Origin: WTXA01 sp964415195 | GTDB lineage: Bacteria > Bacillota > TC1 | Assembly: GCA_964415195.1 (NCBI GenBank) | Contig: CAYPYD010000001.1 | Span: 186,001-250,000, forward strand | Direction: 5' to 3' | DNA: 64,000 nucleotides | Shown: piece after piece, positions 8,495 through 18,471 of the stretch | Layout: every line of letters begins with the position of its first letter | How positions within the stretch are numbered: the stretch's first letter is position 1 | The notes under the pieces: generated by a model | Database searches by the model: none | The model's input: only the letters and a program-made list of their open reading frames with translations | Told to the model about the DNA's origin: nothing | Position numbers and translations under genes: made by a program

Positions 8495-9223
8495 ATGGGA
8501 AACTATACAGAAAAAAAGATTTTAATTGTTGATGACGAGAAGGATATTGTTAAGCTTTTAGAGACAGTTTTAATTAAAGAAGGTTTTCATAATATTTTCA
8601 CTGCACATTCAGGTAAGGATGCATTAAGGATTATCAATAATAATAAAATTGATTTGTATTTACTTGATATTATGTTGCCTGATATGAATGGGTTAGATAT
8701 ATGTAAGGAAATAAGAAATATTTCAATTACCCCTATCATATTCTTGTCTGCAAAGGATGATGAAATTGATAGAGTCCTTGGTATAAGTCTTGGTGGTGAT
8801 GATTATATAACCAAGCCCTTTAGTCCTAGAGAGGTAATTACAAGAATTAATTCCCAGTTTAGAAGAGAAGAGATGATTAGAAAAGCCATGTCAAACAAAG
8901 ATGAAAATTCATTGTCATTCTTTGATATACATATTGATAGAAAAAGTGGAACAGTCAAAAAGGCCAATAAATTAGTTAAGATGACTGCTAAAGAGTTCAA
9001 ACTTTTGCTTTATTTGGTGGATAATCATGATATCTTGATGGATAAACAACATTTACTGGACTTTGTCTGGGGTAATTCTTTCGAGGGTTTTGACAACACT
9101 CTTATGGTCCATATTAGCCGCTTGAGGGAGAAACTTGAAGATAACCCTACTCAACCTAAAATGATCAAGACCTATAAGGGCTTAGGCTATAAGTTTGTTC
9201 TGGAGCAAGAGGATGAAGAATAA
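8495..9223 (+). CDS. OmpR/PhoB-type response regulator
   Basis: The 242-residue protein has a receiver domain (acidic pair in VDDEKD, phospho-acceptor Asp58 in LLDIMLPDMNG, Lys in YITKPF) and a winged-helix DNA-binding domain ending RLREKLEDNP and TYKGLGYKF. It is co-transcribed with the sensor kinase that overlaps its end. AAGGAG at about 8484 precedes the ATG. The regulated genes are unknown; no obvious target sits beside the pair. Confidence 0.92.
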   Translation: MGNYTEKKILIVDDEKDIVKLLETVLIKEGFHNIFTAHSGKDALRIINNNKIDLYLLDIMLPDMNGLDICKEIRNISITPIIFLSAKDDEIDRVLGISLGGDDYITKPFSPREVITRINSQFRREEMIRKAMSNKDENSLSFFDIHIDRKSGTVKKANKLVKMTAKEFKLLLYLVDNHDILMDKQHLLDFVWGNSFEGFDNTLMVHISRLREKLEDNPTQPKMIKTYKGLGYKFVLEQEDEE

Positions 9224-10583
9224 GATTACTCGTAGGTTTCTACTATACAGTATTTTAGCTACAATTATTGTTATACTGTGTTCTATATCAATTATTATAT
9301 TAATGATATCTGGCAAAGATGCTGATGTTGAAAACCCTAGGACATTAACTTTAGTTTTTTCCAATTACATTTTAAAAAACTCTGATGGTGCATTCAAACT
9401 TAGCGAAGAGGGCATGACTATCCTAAAGAAGAAATCAGCATGGGTTCAACTTTTAGATGCAAATGGACAGGAAGTTTTTTCGTACAATAAGCCAATAGAT
9501 ATAAAAGATAAGTATAAGCCTTATGAATTAATAGATGACTTTTTATATTCAAGATTAGGCTATATAAATTATGTTTCAAACTATGAAGATTACACTGTTT
9601 TCACTGGTTTTCCAGATAAGGATTTCACCAAATTTGTTGTAGATACCTCAGACAATAAAGAAGAAATCATTCTAACCTTCTGTTTAATAGTCTTTTTAGT
9701 TGGACTCCTTACCTATACGATTATGGGAAGAATATTCAGTGAAAAAATTACTGGACCGATAGATATTATTATTCAGTCCATTGATAATCTTGATAGATTA
9801 AATAAGAAGGACTTAGAAGTTAATAACCACGGAATGTTCGATAATGTATTTGACAATCTTAGAGCTCTGCAAAGTAGATTACAGCTTGCAAAGATAAAAG
9901 AAGAAGAATTTGAAAAACAAAGATATGAGTGGATAGCCAATATCTCTCATGATTTAAAAACTCCCCTTTCCTCAATATCAGGCTACAGTGAAATTATGGC
10001 AGATGAAAAATATAATATTTCAAAGGCAGAGATAATTAAATATTCAGAAATTATTAAAAAACAAACTATGAATATAGAAAAGTTGATTAATGAACTTAGT
10101 TTGGAATTGAAAATAAAAAGTATGGAAGATGTCATGAAAAGGCAATCAATTAAATTGAATCAATTTTTGAAGGAACTCATTATATCAATACTTAATAATT
10201 ATCAATATACCCATCGATATATATCTTTTGAAGAAGATGGTGAACTATATTTTGAAATAGATAAGGAACTTTTCGGAAGGGCAATTACAAATTTAATAAC
10301 CAATGCATTAATACATTCAGGTTCTAAGGCAACTGTCAAAGTAACTTTGAAAAGAACAGCAGAGGGACATGGTGAAATATGTATTATTGATAATGGGAAA
10401 GGTATTTCAAAAAAAATGTTGAAAAAACTATTTGTAAGATATTATAGAGGTGAAAACACAATAGAGGTTAAAGGTACAGGTCTTGGGATGTCGATAGCCA
10501 AAAATATAATTGAAGCTCATGGTGGAACAATAAATGTTAAAAGTGAAGAAGGTATAGGAACTACTATTATAATTAATATCTAA
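9213..10583 (+). CDS. Sensor histidine kinase
   Basis: A 456-residue membrane kinase. It has a first helix at about residues 10-33, an extracellular region, a second helix near 155-178 (ILTFCLIVFLVGLLTY), then a HisKA domain with ISHDLKTPLSS (His246) and an HATPase domain with the N box NLITNALIHS, IDNGKGIS and GTGLGMSIA. I start it at ATG 9213, 7 bases after GGAG, rather than at an upstream frame extension; it then overlaps the regulator gene by 11 bases. It is the partner of the upstream response regulator. Signal unknown. Confidence 0.88.
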   Translation: MKNKITRRFLLYSILATIIVILCSISIIILMISGKDADVENPRTLTLVFSNYILKNSDGAFKLSEEGMTILKKKSAWVQLLDANGQEVFSYNKPIDIKDKYKPYELIDDFLYSRLGYINYVSNYEDYTVFTGFPDKDFTKFVVDTSDNKEEIILTFCLIVFLVGLLTYTIMGRIFSEKITGPIDIIIQSIDNLDRLNKKDLEVNNHGMFDNVFDNLRALQSRLQLAKIKEEEFEKQRYEWIANISHDLKTPLSSISGYSEIMADEKYNISKAEIIKYSEIIKKQTMNIEKLINELSLELKIKSMEDVMKRQSIKLNQFLKELIISILNNYQYTHRYISFEEDGELYFEIDKELFGRAITNLITNALIHSGSKATVKVTLKRTAEGHGEICIIDNGKGISKKMLKKLFVRYYRGENTIEVKGTGLGMSIAKNIIEAHGGTINVKSEEGIGTTIIINI

Positions 10584-10890
10584 TATAAGTAATAAAATAA
10601 GATATAGGAGATTTAAGGATTATTTAAGGTTAGCTTTAACTTGATTTAATATACATATGTAATAATTTAATAAGTACCTTAATTAGAAAGTATATTTTTA
10701 TGGTATTAACAATGGAGATGTGGTAATGCTCTTGCTAATTTGAATGATGTTGGAGTATGACAATATCGAATGGATCACACTAATCCTTCTTGTGTTTTCC
10801 TTAGATTACTTCACTAGAATTTGGTCTCTACATTCTAAGCAAGCATTACTGCCAACTCTATCTAATCAAAAAAATTTCACTTGTATTTAT
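10584..10890. other. Gap without a supported gene
   Basis: About 300 AT-rich bases. A 62-codon frame at 10744 exists but has no ribosome binding site and runs through the terminator at 10891, so I do not accept it. No recognisable RNA or decayed gene was found. Confidence 0.4.
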
Positions 10891-10918
10891 AAAAGGAAGC
10901 TGTTTGGCTTCCTTTTAT
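10891..10918 (+). terminator. Intrinsic terminator-like hairpin
   Basis: AAAAGGAAGC and GCTTCCTTTT form a 10-bp stem with a 6-base loop. The arms resemble those of the terminator at 8417. It probably ends any transcript entering the gap after the kinase gene. Confidence 0.7.
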
Positions 10919-10970
10919 ATTTGGCATTCTAGTGATATAATTGCACTATAAAAGATAGGTAGGTTATGTG

Positions 10971-11489
10971 ATGAAAAATAGGAAATTGATATCATTTATT
11001 GTCTCAATTATAATCCTTATAGTACTCTCCTTTGAACTATCTGATAAGGGCGATAATTTTCAATTTCTTGTAGATGACAAAGTTAGCGACAAAGAAATTG
11101 TAAACTTGATAAGACCTGTCGATGGGGATACTGCTAACTTTGAAACTAAAAGCTATGGCAGGGTAAATGTTAGATTTAGTGGAGTAAATACTCCAGAAAC
11201 TAAACATCCAACTCTTGGATTAGAATACTATGGTAAAGAAGCAAGTGCCTTCACGGAAGAGAAATTAAGTGAAGCTGATGTAATTGAAATAGAATGGGAT
11301 CTAACACAATCCCCAAGTCGTAATAGACCTATTGGAATAATTTTCGTCGATGGAAAGAATCTGAACATCCTACTTGTTAAGGAAGGCTATGGGGATTTAA
11401 GATTTCTTGAAGAAAGTATGCCCTATGCCAAGGAATATATAGAAGCACTAAAATATGCCCAGGAAAACAATCTTGGCAGATGGAAATAA
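10971..11489 (+). CDS. Secreted or membrane-anchored staphylococcal-nuclease-like protein
   Basis: The 172-residue protein has an N-terminal hydrophobic segment (LISFIVSIIILIVLSFEL) and an SNase domain: RPVDGDTANF, then VRFSGVNTPETKHP, EYYGKEASAF and NLGRWK at the end. By alignment with staphylococcal nuclease from memory, the Arg35 and Glu43 equivalents are present (VRFSGVNTPE). The Asp40 calcium ligand appears as Asn (VNTPE instead of VDTPE), so activity may be reduced or changed. GTG 10968 is an alternative start. An AGGTAGG tract precedes the ATG. Confidence 0.8.
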   Translation: MKNRKLISFIVSIIILIVLSFELSDKGDNFQFLVDDKVSDKEIVNLIRPVDGDTANFETKSYGRVNVRFSGVNTPETKHPTLGLEYYGKEASAFTEEKLSEADVIEIEWDLTQSPSRNRPIGIIFVDGKNLNILLVKEGYGDLRFLEESMPYAKEYIEALKYAQENNLGRWK

Positions 11490-11508
11490 AACCCTAGGAG
11501 GTGTGATT

Positions 11509-12027
11509 ATGGAAGTGTTAAATCAAATACCAAAAATTAATATGTTAGATAACCCAACTGGCTGTTGTCCAAAATTCAATCCTGAAATTTACGATGAAAA
11601 ACTTATAGAATTAGAAGGCTTAGATATGATTAAAGCCAAAACCAAAAGTTTCCTTTATATGCCATTGAACATGAGTTCAGTAATGACAAAAATAATGAAA
11701 GCTATCAGAGATGCCGATGCAGAGGTGAAAGATAATTACCTCATACTTTCCCAAGATATATCTATGTGGAAAGCAATGCATTATTTTCTTGTCAGCAAGA
11801 CGGTTCCTGGAATGGATAATGTCAAATTTTCTGGAAAATTCATAACCAAGGTTTTTGAGGGAGGATATAATCAAATACCAAACTGGATCAAAGAAATGAA
11901 TGATTTTGTTAAGTCCCAAAGTTATATTAGTGAAAATATATATACTTTTTATACCACCTGTCCTAAATGTGCTAAAGTATACGGCAAAAATTATGTGGTA
12001 TTATTTGCCCAAGTAAAGAAAGGTTAA
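11509..12027 (+). CDS. Conserved hypothetical protein with CCPKF and CPKC motifs
   Basis: I start this 172-residue protein at ATG 11509, which has an AGGAGGTG site 6-8 bases upstream; the longer frame from 11455 overlaps the nuclease gene and is not supported. It is soluble, with a paired cysteine motif near the N-terminus (PTGCCPKFNPE) and a C-terminal YTTCPKCAKVYGKNY that could bind a metal. Proteins of this type are often labelled hydrolase without evidence. The next membrane protein gene follows after 4 bases, so they share a transcript. Function unknown. Confidence 0.7.
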   Translation: MEVLNQIPKINMLDNPTGCCPKFNPEIYDEKLIELEGLDMIKAKTKSFLYMPLNMSSVMTKIMKAIRDADAEVKDNYLILSQDISMWKAMHYFLVSKTVPGMDNVKFSGKFITKVFEGGYNQIPNWIKEMNDFVKSQSYISENIYTFYTTCPKCAKVYGKNYVVLFAQVKKG

Positions 12028-12031
12028 TTGA

Positions 12032-13612
12032 ATGAGTGTAAATATAGTAGAAAATATAGTTGAAACCCCGAGGATGATTAGAAAGAATAGGATAAAACAG
12101 GAAATTTTAAAGGATAAAACACCAGTAATGGCAATTATACTATGGGTTTTATCAGTACTAACAGTGGAAACACTGCTCAAAAACGGCTTTGGGTTAACCA
12201 CTCCAATACTAACAGGTATATATCTCATATTCCTCTTTTGGTATTACAAAGATGATAAAAAAACCTGGAAACAATTACTATTTGCAGGGACAACTTTTCT
12301 AATTAGTTTGTCTTTAATAGTAACTTACAACCCTGTAACTTATTTTATAACCTTTTGTTTTTTAATATATCTTATACCGACCTTAACAGTCAGTTTAAGT
12401 GGTTATTCATTAGGCAGATTATTTTCTCTAAGTAAAATCGGCTCGATAATTATCGGTTTTTTTGGAAAAACTTTCCTTTATTTAGAAGTACCGATGGGGA
12501 TACTTAATAAATCTAATAAAAATAGCAGTTTTAAAATCATTGTTGGTGTTATTGCAGCTTTGCCAATTGGAGCTATCTTCATCAATCTTTTTAATAGTGC
12601 TGATGCAGTATTTAAACTGAGCTTAGACAATTTCCTTGTAAGTCTGAATTTTGATATTTGGTCGATATTTGGTGACTTCTTCTTTGGAACTATCATAGCA
12701 ATATTTCTTATTGCCTTACATTTTGGCTTAAAAATTGAAGATAACAGAATTGAAAAAGAGAGCTATCATAAAGACTGGTTTGACAACACCATAGTTACAA
12801 CCTATTTTGCAGTCTTGGTGCCAATTTATGTATTCTTTATTATCATTCAATTTAGATACTTGTTTACATCAGGTTCTCAATTACCTGGTAATTTAAGTTA
12901 TTCTGCATATGCAGTAAGTGGCTTCTATCAACTTTGTACAATAGTATTTATATCAAGTTTGATGATTGTTTTAGCCTTGTCATTAACTAAGAAAAAAGAT
13001 GGTAAGTATAAAGTATCACTCAAAGCTATACTAACAATGTTGATAGTAGGTAATTTTGTCATTGTTGCATCGGCATTTTTTAGAATGTTTAAATACATTG
13101 GAGTATATGATCTTAGTGTCAAAAGGTTAATAGTTTCTTGGATGATTATTGTTATCGTCTTTATTTTAATAGGTATAGTATTAAAGATTTGGAAAAGTGA
13201 TTTTGGTATACTAACTTATGTTGGAATTATGATGTGTACCATGATTCTTTTATTAAATTTCAGTAATGTAAATGCAATAGTTGGGGAATATAATGTGAGC
13301 AAGTATATAGACAGTGACTTCCAAGAAAAACTGGATCTTAATTACCTTGCAGAATTAGGACCTGGTGCTACTAAAGCAACAGCTAAGTTGATTGAAGGAG
13401 ATGCTCCTGATATTGATCTATATATGAGTATTATGACCCAACAAAAATACCTGGCTTTGCAAAAGAACTGGAGAAATATTACAATTGACAATATATTAGC
13501 TAGGAAATATTTCGAAGATTATGATATTGGTAACTACAAAAATGAATTCGATGATTATGGTTTCAATATTTTTGGCTTCGATAAAAAAGGGATCATTCGA
13601 AATGATTATTAA
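12032..13612 (+). CDS. Polytopic membrane protein, DUF4173/DUF4153-like
   Basis: A 526-residue protein with roughly ten to twelve membrane helices. The central segment FINLFNSADAVFKLSLDNF resembles the conserved part of DUF4173 proteins. The C-terminal ~110 residues are soluble (from about VGEYNVSKYID). It starts 4 bases after the upstream hypothetical gene and ends 20 bases before the flavodiiron gene. No catalytic motif is visible and the function is unknown. Confidence 0.7.
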   Translation: MSVNIVENIVETPRMIRKNRIKQEILKDKTPVMAIILWVLSVLTVETLLKNGFGLTTPILTGIYLIFLFWYYKDDKKTWKQLLFAGTTFLISLSLIVTYNPVTYFITFCFLIYLIPTLTVSLSGYSLGRLFSLSKIGSIIIGFFGKTFLYLEVPMGILNKSNKNSSFKIIVGVIAALPIGAIFINLFNSADAVFKLSLDNFLVSLNFDIWSIFGDFFFGTIIAIFLIALHFGLKIEDNRIEKESYHKDWFDNTIVTTYFAVLVPIYVFFIIIQFRYLFTSGSQLPGNLSYSAYAVSGFYQLCTIVFISSLMIVLALSLTKKKDGKYKVSLKAILTMLIVGNFVIVASAFFRMFKYIGVYDLSVKRLIVSWMIIVIVFILIGIVLKIWKSDFGILTYVGIMMCTMILLLNFSNVNAIVGEYNVSKYIDSDFQEKLDLNYLAELGPGATKATAKLIEGDAPDIDLYMSIMTQQKYLALQKNWRNITIDNILARKYFEDYDIGNYKNEFDDYGFNIFGFDKKGIIRNDY

Positions 13613-13632
13613 TACAAAGGAGTGTGCTAGTT

Positions 13633-14808
13633 TTGAATAAGAAAATTACAGATAGAGTAACATATATAGGAGTAAAGGACGAGAAATTAAGAAAATTCGA
13701 TATAGTATTTGATACTAAATTTGGAACAACATACAATTCTTATCTAGTAAAAGGTAGTGAAAAAACAGTTATAATTGATACAGTCAAAGATACATTTTTA
13801 GAGGAGTTTTTAAATAATATCCAAGAAGTAACAACCTTTGATAAAATAGACTATATAGTTCTAAACCATGCTGAACCTGATCATAGTGGTTCCTTGGAAA
13901 AAGTTCTTGAGAAGGCTATCAATGCCAAGGTTGTTTGTAGCAAACCTGCTTCCATGATGGTGAGTGAACTTATAAATAGACAACTGGACTACATTATTGT
14001 TGGAACAGGGGATAGTTTGGACCTAGGGGATATTAGTTTAGATTTTGTTAATACTCCATATCTTCACTGGCCGGAGACGATGTTTACCTACCTTAAGGCT
14101 GAAAAAGTCCTTTTCCCATGTGATTTCTTTTCTAGCCATTATGGAGAAGATACTGTTACCTATAAAATTAGTGATGATGAAATGTGGGCAAATAGAAAGT
14201 TCTATTTTGATTCCATTATGAGACCTTTTAAGAAATTTGCCTTAGAAGCTATGGATAAAATAGAAGACTGGGAAGTTGATATTATTTGTCCTTCCCACGG
14301 ATCTGTACATAGAGAAGATTTTACAAAAACCAAAGAAATTTATAGAAAATGGTCTACAGAAGAAAAGAAGGAAAAGAAAGTTCTGGTAGGTTACTTAAGT
14401 TGCTATGGTTATACCAAGTCTATGGCAGAGGAAGTTTACAAAGGAGTTAAAGATACAGGTATTGCAGCTGATTTGATTGACTTGTCTGTTGATAGAAATG
14501 AGTTGGTTAGGATGATTGAAGAAGCAGATGCTATTGCAATTGGCTCAGCTACCATTAATAGAGATGTACTTGAGCCCTTTTCTAATATTTTCGGTAAAGT
14601 ATGTACCTATATAGTAAGAGGCAAGAAAGCTGTTGCTTTTGGTTCCTTTGGCTGGAGTGGTGAGGCAATAAAACATATTTCAGAAAGATTAACCCAATTA
14701 GGTTATGAAGTTATAGGTAGCTTTAAGACTAAGCTGAAACCAAATGAAGCAGCTCTGAAAGAATCATACGAACTTGGTGTACAGTTGGCAAAAAGTATCA
14801 TGGAGTAA
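13633..14808 (+). CDS. fprA: Flavodiiron protein (FprA-type A flavoprotein)
   Basis: The 391-residue protein combines an N-terminal metallo-beta-lactamase-like diiron domain with a C-terminal flavodoxin domain. Diiron ligands are visible in NHAEPDHSG (His79, Glu81, Asp83, His84), LHWPETMF, FPCDFFSSH and CPSHGSVH. The FMN domain from about residue 250 has GYLSCYGYTKSMA and FGSFGWSGEA. Such enzymes reduce O2 or NO to water or N2O in anaerobes. I use TTG 13633, which is 10 bases from AAGGAG, because GTG 13624 is too close to that site. Confidence 0.92.
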   Translation: MNKKITDRVTYIGVKDEKLRKFDIVFDTKFGTTYNSYLVKGSEKTVIIDTVKDTFLEEFLNNIQEVTTFDKIDYIVLNHAEPDHSGSLEKVLEKAINAKVVCSKPASMMVSELINRQLDYIIVGTGDSLDLGDISLDFVNTPYLHWPETMFTYLKAEKVLFPCDFFSSHYGEDTVTYKISDDEMWANRKFYFDSIMRPFKKFALEAMDKIEDWEVDIICPSHGSVHREDFTKTKEIYRKWSTEEKKEKKVLVGYLSCYGYTKSMAEEVYKGVKDTGIAADLIDLSVDRNELVRMIEEADAIAIGSATINRDVLEPFSNIFGKVCTYIVRGKKAVAFGSFGWSGEAIKHISERLTQLGYEVIGSFKTKLKPNEAALKESYELGVQLAKSIME

Positions 14809-14824
14809 GATAGATTAAAAATTA

Positions 14825-14850
14825 AATGAGGCAACTTTAGTTGCCTCATT
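14825..14850. terminator. Bidirectional terminator
   Basis: AATGAGGCAA and TTGCCTCATT form a 10-bp stem around CTTTAG, between the convergent flavodiiron and DUF4190-like genes. Confidence 0.8.
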
Positions 14851-14866
14851 GTTATTTTAGATTATT

Positions 14867-15517
14867 CTAGTATGAATATATTCCAGTGTAAAAATCAAAA
14901 TGATCCAGAACTGAGTAATAGTCTTCTGAAAACATCAATTCATCTATAAGATCTTTATCTAACCCTTCTGCCTGCTTATCAGTTAATTCCAAGGAAACAT
15001 ACATTTCGTTATCAAGTTCACTTTCAACAATTAATTTATCTACACCTTTGATACTTAATAAATCATCGTAGGTTTCATTCAAGCCAATTAGAACATTTCT
15101 CATAATTTCATTACCTGAGGTAGACTCGTCAAATTGATTGATGTACAAGACCCCGTCCTTGTATTCAACATAAGCTGAGGGATGATAATGCTCTTGAATT
15201 AAATCGATTATCTTTTCTTGATCATTCTCAGCCATTTCGCTATAAAATTGATCATTCATCCGATTCCAATCCCTTTGATAATTGTAGTAAGCAAAAACTC
15301 CACCAACAACCAAAGCTATAGTTAGAAGGATAGGTATAATGATATTTAAAGCAATTCCAATAATAGCCATAATCTTAGAAGATTTTGTCTTTTCTATCAA
15401 TAAAGATATTATTCCAAGAATAATACCAAGAAAAGGAATTCCAGAAAATACTATAGAAAGTATTGCTAATATCTTGTTATCATTTGATTTTGATTGAGTA
15501 ATCTTGTTTTCTTCCAT
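14867..15517 (-). CDS. DUF4190-like membrane protein
   Basis: The 216-residue protein has a short polar N-terminus and two adjacent membrane helices at about 14-70 (ILAILSIVFSGIPFLGIILG and IIGIALNIIIPILLTIALVV), as in DUF4190 proteins. A ~140-residue acidic extracellular domain follows, with no motif I recognise. A GAGGTGG site lies just upstream of the ATG. It is monocistronic and divergent from the ATPase module. Function unknown. Confidence 0.7.
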   Translation of the reverse strand: MEENKITQSKSNDNKILAILSIVFSGIPFLGIILGIISLLIEKTKSSKIMAIIGIALNIIIPILLTIALVVGGVFAYYNYQRDWNRMNDQFYSEMAENDQEKIIDLIQEHYHPSAYVEYKDGVLYINQFDESTSGNEIMRNVLIGLNETYDDLLSIKGVDKLIVESELDNEMYVSLELTDKQAEGLDKDLIDELMFSEDYYSVLDHFDFYTGIYSY

Positions 15518-15596
15518 ATTCCACCTCGCATTATTTATTAAAATAATTATACTATAAATTACAAAAAAAAGAATTTTTTTTTATACTTAAAAGATA

Positions 15597-15624
15597 TTGA
15601 CATTAAATTTAAAGAGAGTAATAT
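15597..15624 (+). promoter_or_regulatory. Sigma-A promoter of ATPase/RCK module copy 1
   Basis: TTGACA (15597) and TAATAT (15619) are separated by 16 bases. The same arrangement, including AGTAATATTAAAATGCAATT, recurs upstream of copy 2. Confidence 0.75.
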
Positions 15625-15658
15625 TAAAATGCAATTATAAAGAAAAGAGATGATATTA

Positions 15659-18466
15659 GTGGAAAAAGAAGAAGCTTTAAAGCATCTGGAGAAACTAGCA
15701 GCTAATGATGTGTACCAGGCTTTAGGTACTACTGAGGACGGATTATCGTCAGTAGAAGCAAGTAAAAGAAATAAACAATATGGACCAAACGCCATTTCAG
15801 AGAAAAAAGGAACGCCGGCAATATTCAAACTGCTGGCTAATTTCACACATCTGATGGCGATTTTATTGTGGGTTGGAGGTATAGTAGCACTATTTGGACA
15901 AATGCCTCAACTTGCCATAGCAATCTGGATGGTTAATTTTATTAACGGAGGATTTAGTTTCTGGCAAGAACACAGAGCGGGTAAAGCAACAGAGGCTCTA
16001 AAAAAACTATTACCAACCTATGCCCATGTAATTAGGGATGGAAAAGCCAATAAGATATTAGCTGAAGAGCTAGTACCTGGGGACCTTATTATACTAGCAG
16101 AAGGAGATTTAATATCTGCTGATGCAAGAATAGTAGATGACAGTGATTTGAGAGTAAACCAGTCAACATTGACTGGAGAATCAAATCCGATTCGTAAGAA
16201 TAATATAGAGATTCATAATGATGACATAACTAAAGCAGAACAAAAGAACATGGTATTCGCTGGAACAACTGTTTCAGCTGGTACAGGAAAAGCTGTTGTT
16301 TATGCTATAGGTATGACAACAGAGTTTGGTAAAATTGCCGGACTCACCCAGAATATGAAAGAAGAACAAAGCCCATTACAAAAAGAAATGGGCAGATTGA
16401 CCAAAACTGTTACTTTACTAGCAACAAGCATTGGACTTGTGTTCTTCGTTCTATCAATATTCCTTGTTGGGACTGAATTACCTGTGGCGATAGTATTTTC
16501 TATAGGTATGATTGTTGCCTTCGTTCCTGAAGGTCTGTTGCCGACAGTAACACTGTCATTGGCAATGGGTGTTCAAAGAATGGCCAAGAGAAACGCTCTT
16601 ATAAAAAGACTTTCTGCAGTTGAAACACTAGGCTGTACTACAGTAATCTGTACTGATAAGACAGGAACCTTGACCCAAAATGAGATGACAGTAAGCCACA
16701 TATATTTCAACAATCGTAAACTGGATGTAACAGGAGTTGGCTATGCTGCAGATGGTAAAATAGTTGAGAAGGATAATGATGTTGAAAAGGACAATCGTGA
16801 CTTAAAAGAACTTTTGACAGCTGCTGCTTTATGTAGCAATGCCAGACTATTACCTCCTAATGAAGAAATCAAGAACTGGGTTGTACTTGGTGATCCTACA
16901 GAAGCGTGTCTATTAGTTGTAGCCGGTAAATATGGCATAGATCTTGATAAAGAAAACAGCAATATACCAAGACTGAGGGAAATACCATTTGATTCCAGCA
17001 GGAAGAGAATGACTACCATACACCAACTTAGAGGAGAAAGAATAAGTTATACCAAAGGTGCTCCTAAAGAAGTGCTGGAAAGTTCCAAGTGGATTAGAAT
17101 TGACGGCCAGGATCAACCTCTGACCGAAGATAAATTCAATGAAATAATGGCAGTCAATGACCAATACGCCAGAAACGGACTTAGGGTTCTTGGAGTAGCT
17201 GTTAGAAAACTAACCAAAGAATTGAACCTTCCAAAAAGCATGAGTGACTATACTTATGAAATTATTGAAGAGGACCTCATATTCCTAGGACTAGTGGCCA
17301 TGGTAGACCCTCCTAGGGTAGAAGTGGCAGAAGCTGTCTCTAAATGTCATAAAGCAGGTATCAGAATAATCATGATAACCGGTGACTATGGCTTGACAGC
17401 AGAAAGCATAGCCAAAAAAATCGGAATTGTTGAAGGTGATAATCCAAGAATCATTACTGGTATAGAATTAGAGAATATCAGCGATGAAGACTTGAAAGTT
17501 GCCTTGAAGGATGAGGTAATATTCGCCAGAGTTGCACCGGAACAAAAACTAAGGGTAGTTACCAACCTTCAGGAGATGGATGAAGTTGTTGCGGTTACCG
17601 GTGATGGTGTTAACGACTCACCGGCTCTAAAAAAAGCAGACATAGGTGTAGCAATGGGTCAGGCGGGAACAGATGTTGCCAAAGAAGCAGCAGACATGAT
17701 TCTTACAGATGATAACTTTGCATCTATAGTAAATGCTGTAGAAGAGGGTAGAACTGTTTACAATAATATTAGAAGATTTGCCATGTACATATTTAGCAGT
17801 AACTTTGCAGAAGCAGTACCGATGGTATTCTTCCTATTGTCAAAAGGTGCCATTCCATTGCCGCTTACAATAATGCAGGTACTGGCTATAGACTTGGCAT
17901 GTGACATGGTTCCAGCTATGGGACTGGGTGTTGAACCTCCAGAATCAGGAGTGATGACTGTAAAACCAAGGTCAAGAACTGATCGTTTATTAAATGCAAA
18001 AATATTCAAAAAATCATTTTTATGGTATGGACCAATAGAAGGATTAGCTGCAATGTCTTCATTTTTCTTCCTGCTATGGGTTAACGGCTGGAATGGTGGT
18101 ACTATTGTAAATAGTGGCAATATATACGCCATGGCAACTGCAATGACCTTTGGGGCCATAGTTATGGCACAAGCTGGCAACGTTTATGCTAGCAGAACAA
18201 ACAGGATGTCCGTTTTCCATAAAGGATTCTTTACCAATAAGTTGATAAATATAGGTGTTATTATCCAGATATTAGTTTTAATAGCGATTATATACGTACC
18301 TGGACTAAACAATGCTTTCAACGCAGCACCGATAGGTTTGAGAGAATGGGGCTTCTTGATGATATGGCCAATATTACTATTTAGTCTAGATGAGATTAGG
18401 AAAATGATCTTAAGAAAAAGAGAAAATAAAAAATATAACATGGTTATAGAGAATGCAAGGGGGTAA
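15659..18466 (+). CDS. P-type cation ATPase, Na+,K+-ATPase-like (P2C), copy 1
   Basis: The 935-residue ATPase has the order actuator (LTGES), TM4 VPEGLLPTVT, phosphorylation site CTDKTGTLT (Asp333), nucleotide-binding domain (KGAPKE) and TGDGVNDSPALKKADIG (from 647), then C-terminal helices ending DEIRKMILRKR. VPEGLLPTVT and the terminal DE[IV]RK match Na+,K+-ATPase alpha subunits rather than Ca2+ pumps. TM5 reads SSNFAEAV and TM6 IDLACDMVP, so the conserved acidic residues (Glu718, Asp745, Asp749) remain while neighbours differ from copy 2 and from animal pumps. No beta subunit is seen. GTG 15659 is chosen because AAGAGATGAT overlaps the earlier ATG at 15650 and the start aligns with copy 2. 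Two RCK genes follow within 6 bases. Confidence 0.88.
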   Translation: MEKEEALKHLEKLAANDVYQALGTTEDGLSSVEASKRNKQYGPNAISEKKGTPAIFKLLANFTHLMAILLWVGGIVALFGQMPQLAIAIWMVNFINGGFSFWQEHRAGKATEALKKLLPTYAHVIRDGKANKILAEELVPGDLIILAEGDLISADARIVDDSDLRVNQSTLTGESNPIRKNNIEIHNDDITKAEQKNMVFAGTTVSAGTGKAVVYAIGMTTEFGKIAGLTQNMKEEQSPLQKEMGRLTKTVTLLATSIGLVFFVLSIFLVGTELPVAIVFSIGMIVAFVPEGLLPTVTLSLAMGVQRMAKRNALIKRLSAVETLGCTTVICTDKTGTLTQNEMTVSHIYFNNRKLDVTGVGYAADGKIVEKDNDVEKDNRDLKELLTAAALCSNARLLPPNEEIKNWVVLGDPTEACLLVVAGKYGIDLDKENSNIPRLREIPFDSSRKRMTTIHQLRGERISYTKGAPKEVLESSKWIRIDGQDQPLTEDKFNEIMAVNDQYARNGLRVLGVAVRKLTKELNLPKSMSDYTYEIIEEDLIFLGLVAMVDPPRVEVAEAVSKCHKAGIRIIMITGDYGLTAESIAKKIGIVEGDNPRIITGIELENISDEDLKVALKDEVIFARVAPEQKLRVVTNLQEMDEVVAVTGDGVNDSPALKKADIGVAMGQAGTDVAKEAADMILTDDNFASIVNAVEEGRTVYNNIRRFAMYIFSSNFAEAVPMVFFLLSKGAIPLPLTIMQVLAIDLACDMVPAMGLGVEPPESGVMTVKPRSRTDRLLNAKIFKKSFLWYGPIEGLAAMSSFFFLLWVNGWNGGTIVNSGNIYAMATAMTFGAIVMAQAGNVYASRTNRMSVFHKGFFTNKLINIGVIIQILVLIAIIYVPGLNNAFNAAPIGLREWGFLMIWPILLFSLDEIRKMILRKRENKKYNMVIENARG

Positions 18467-18471
18467 TTAGG

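Noticed and set aside
10744..10932. 62-codon open frame after the histidine kinase
   Set aside because: No ribosome binding site, no family, and the frame runs through a clear terminator hairpin at 10891-10916.
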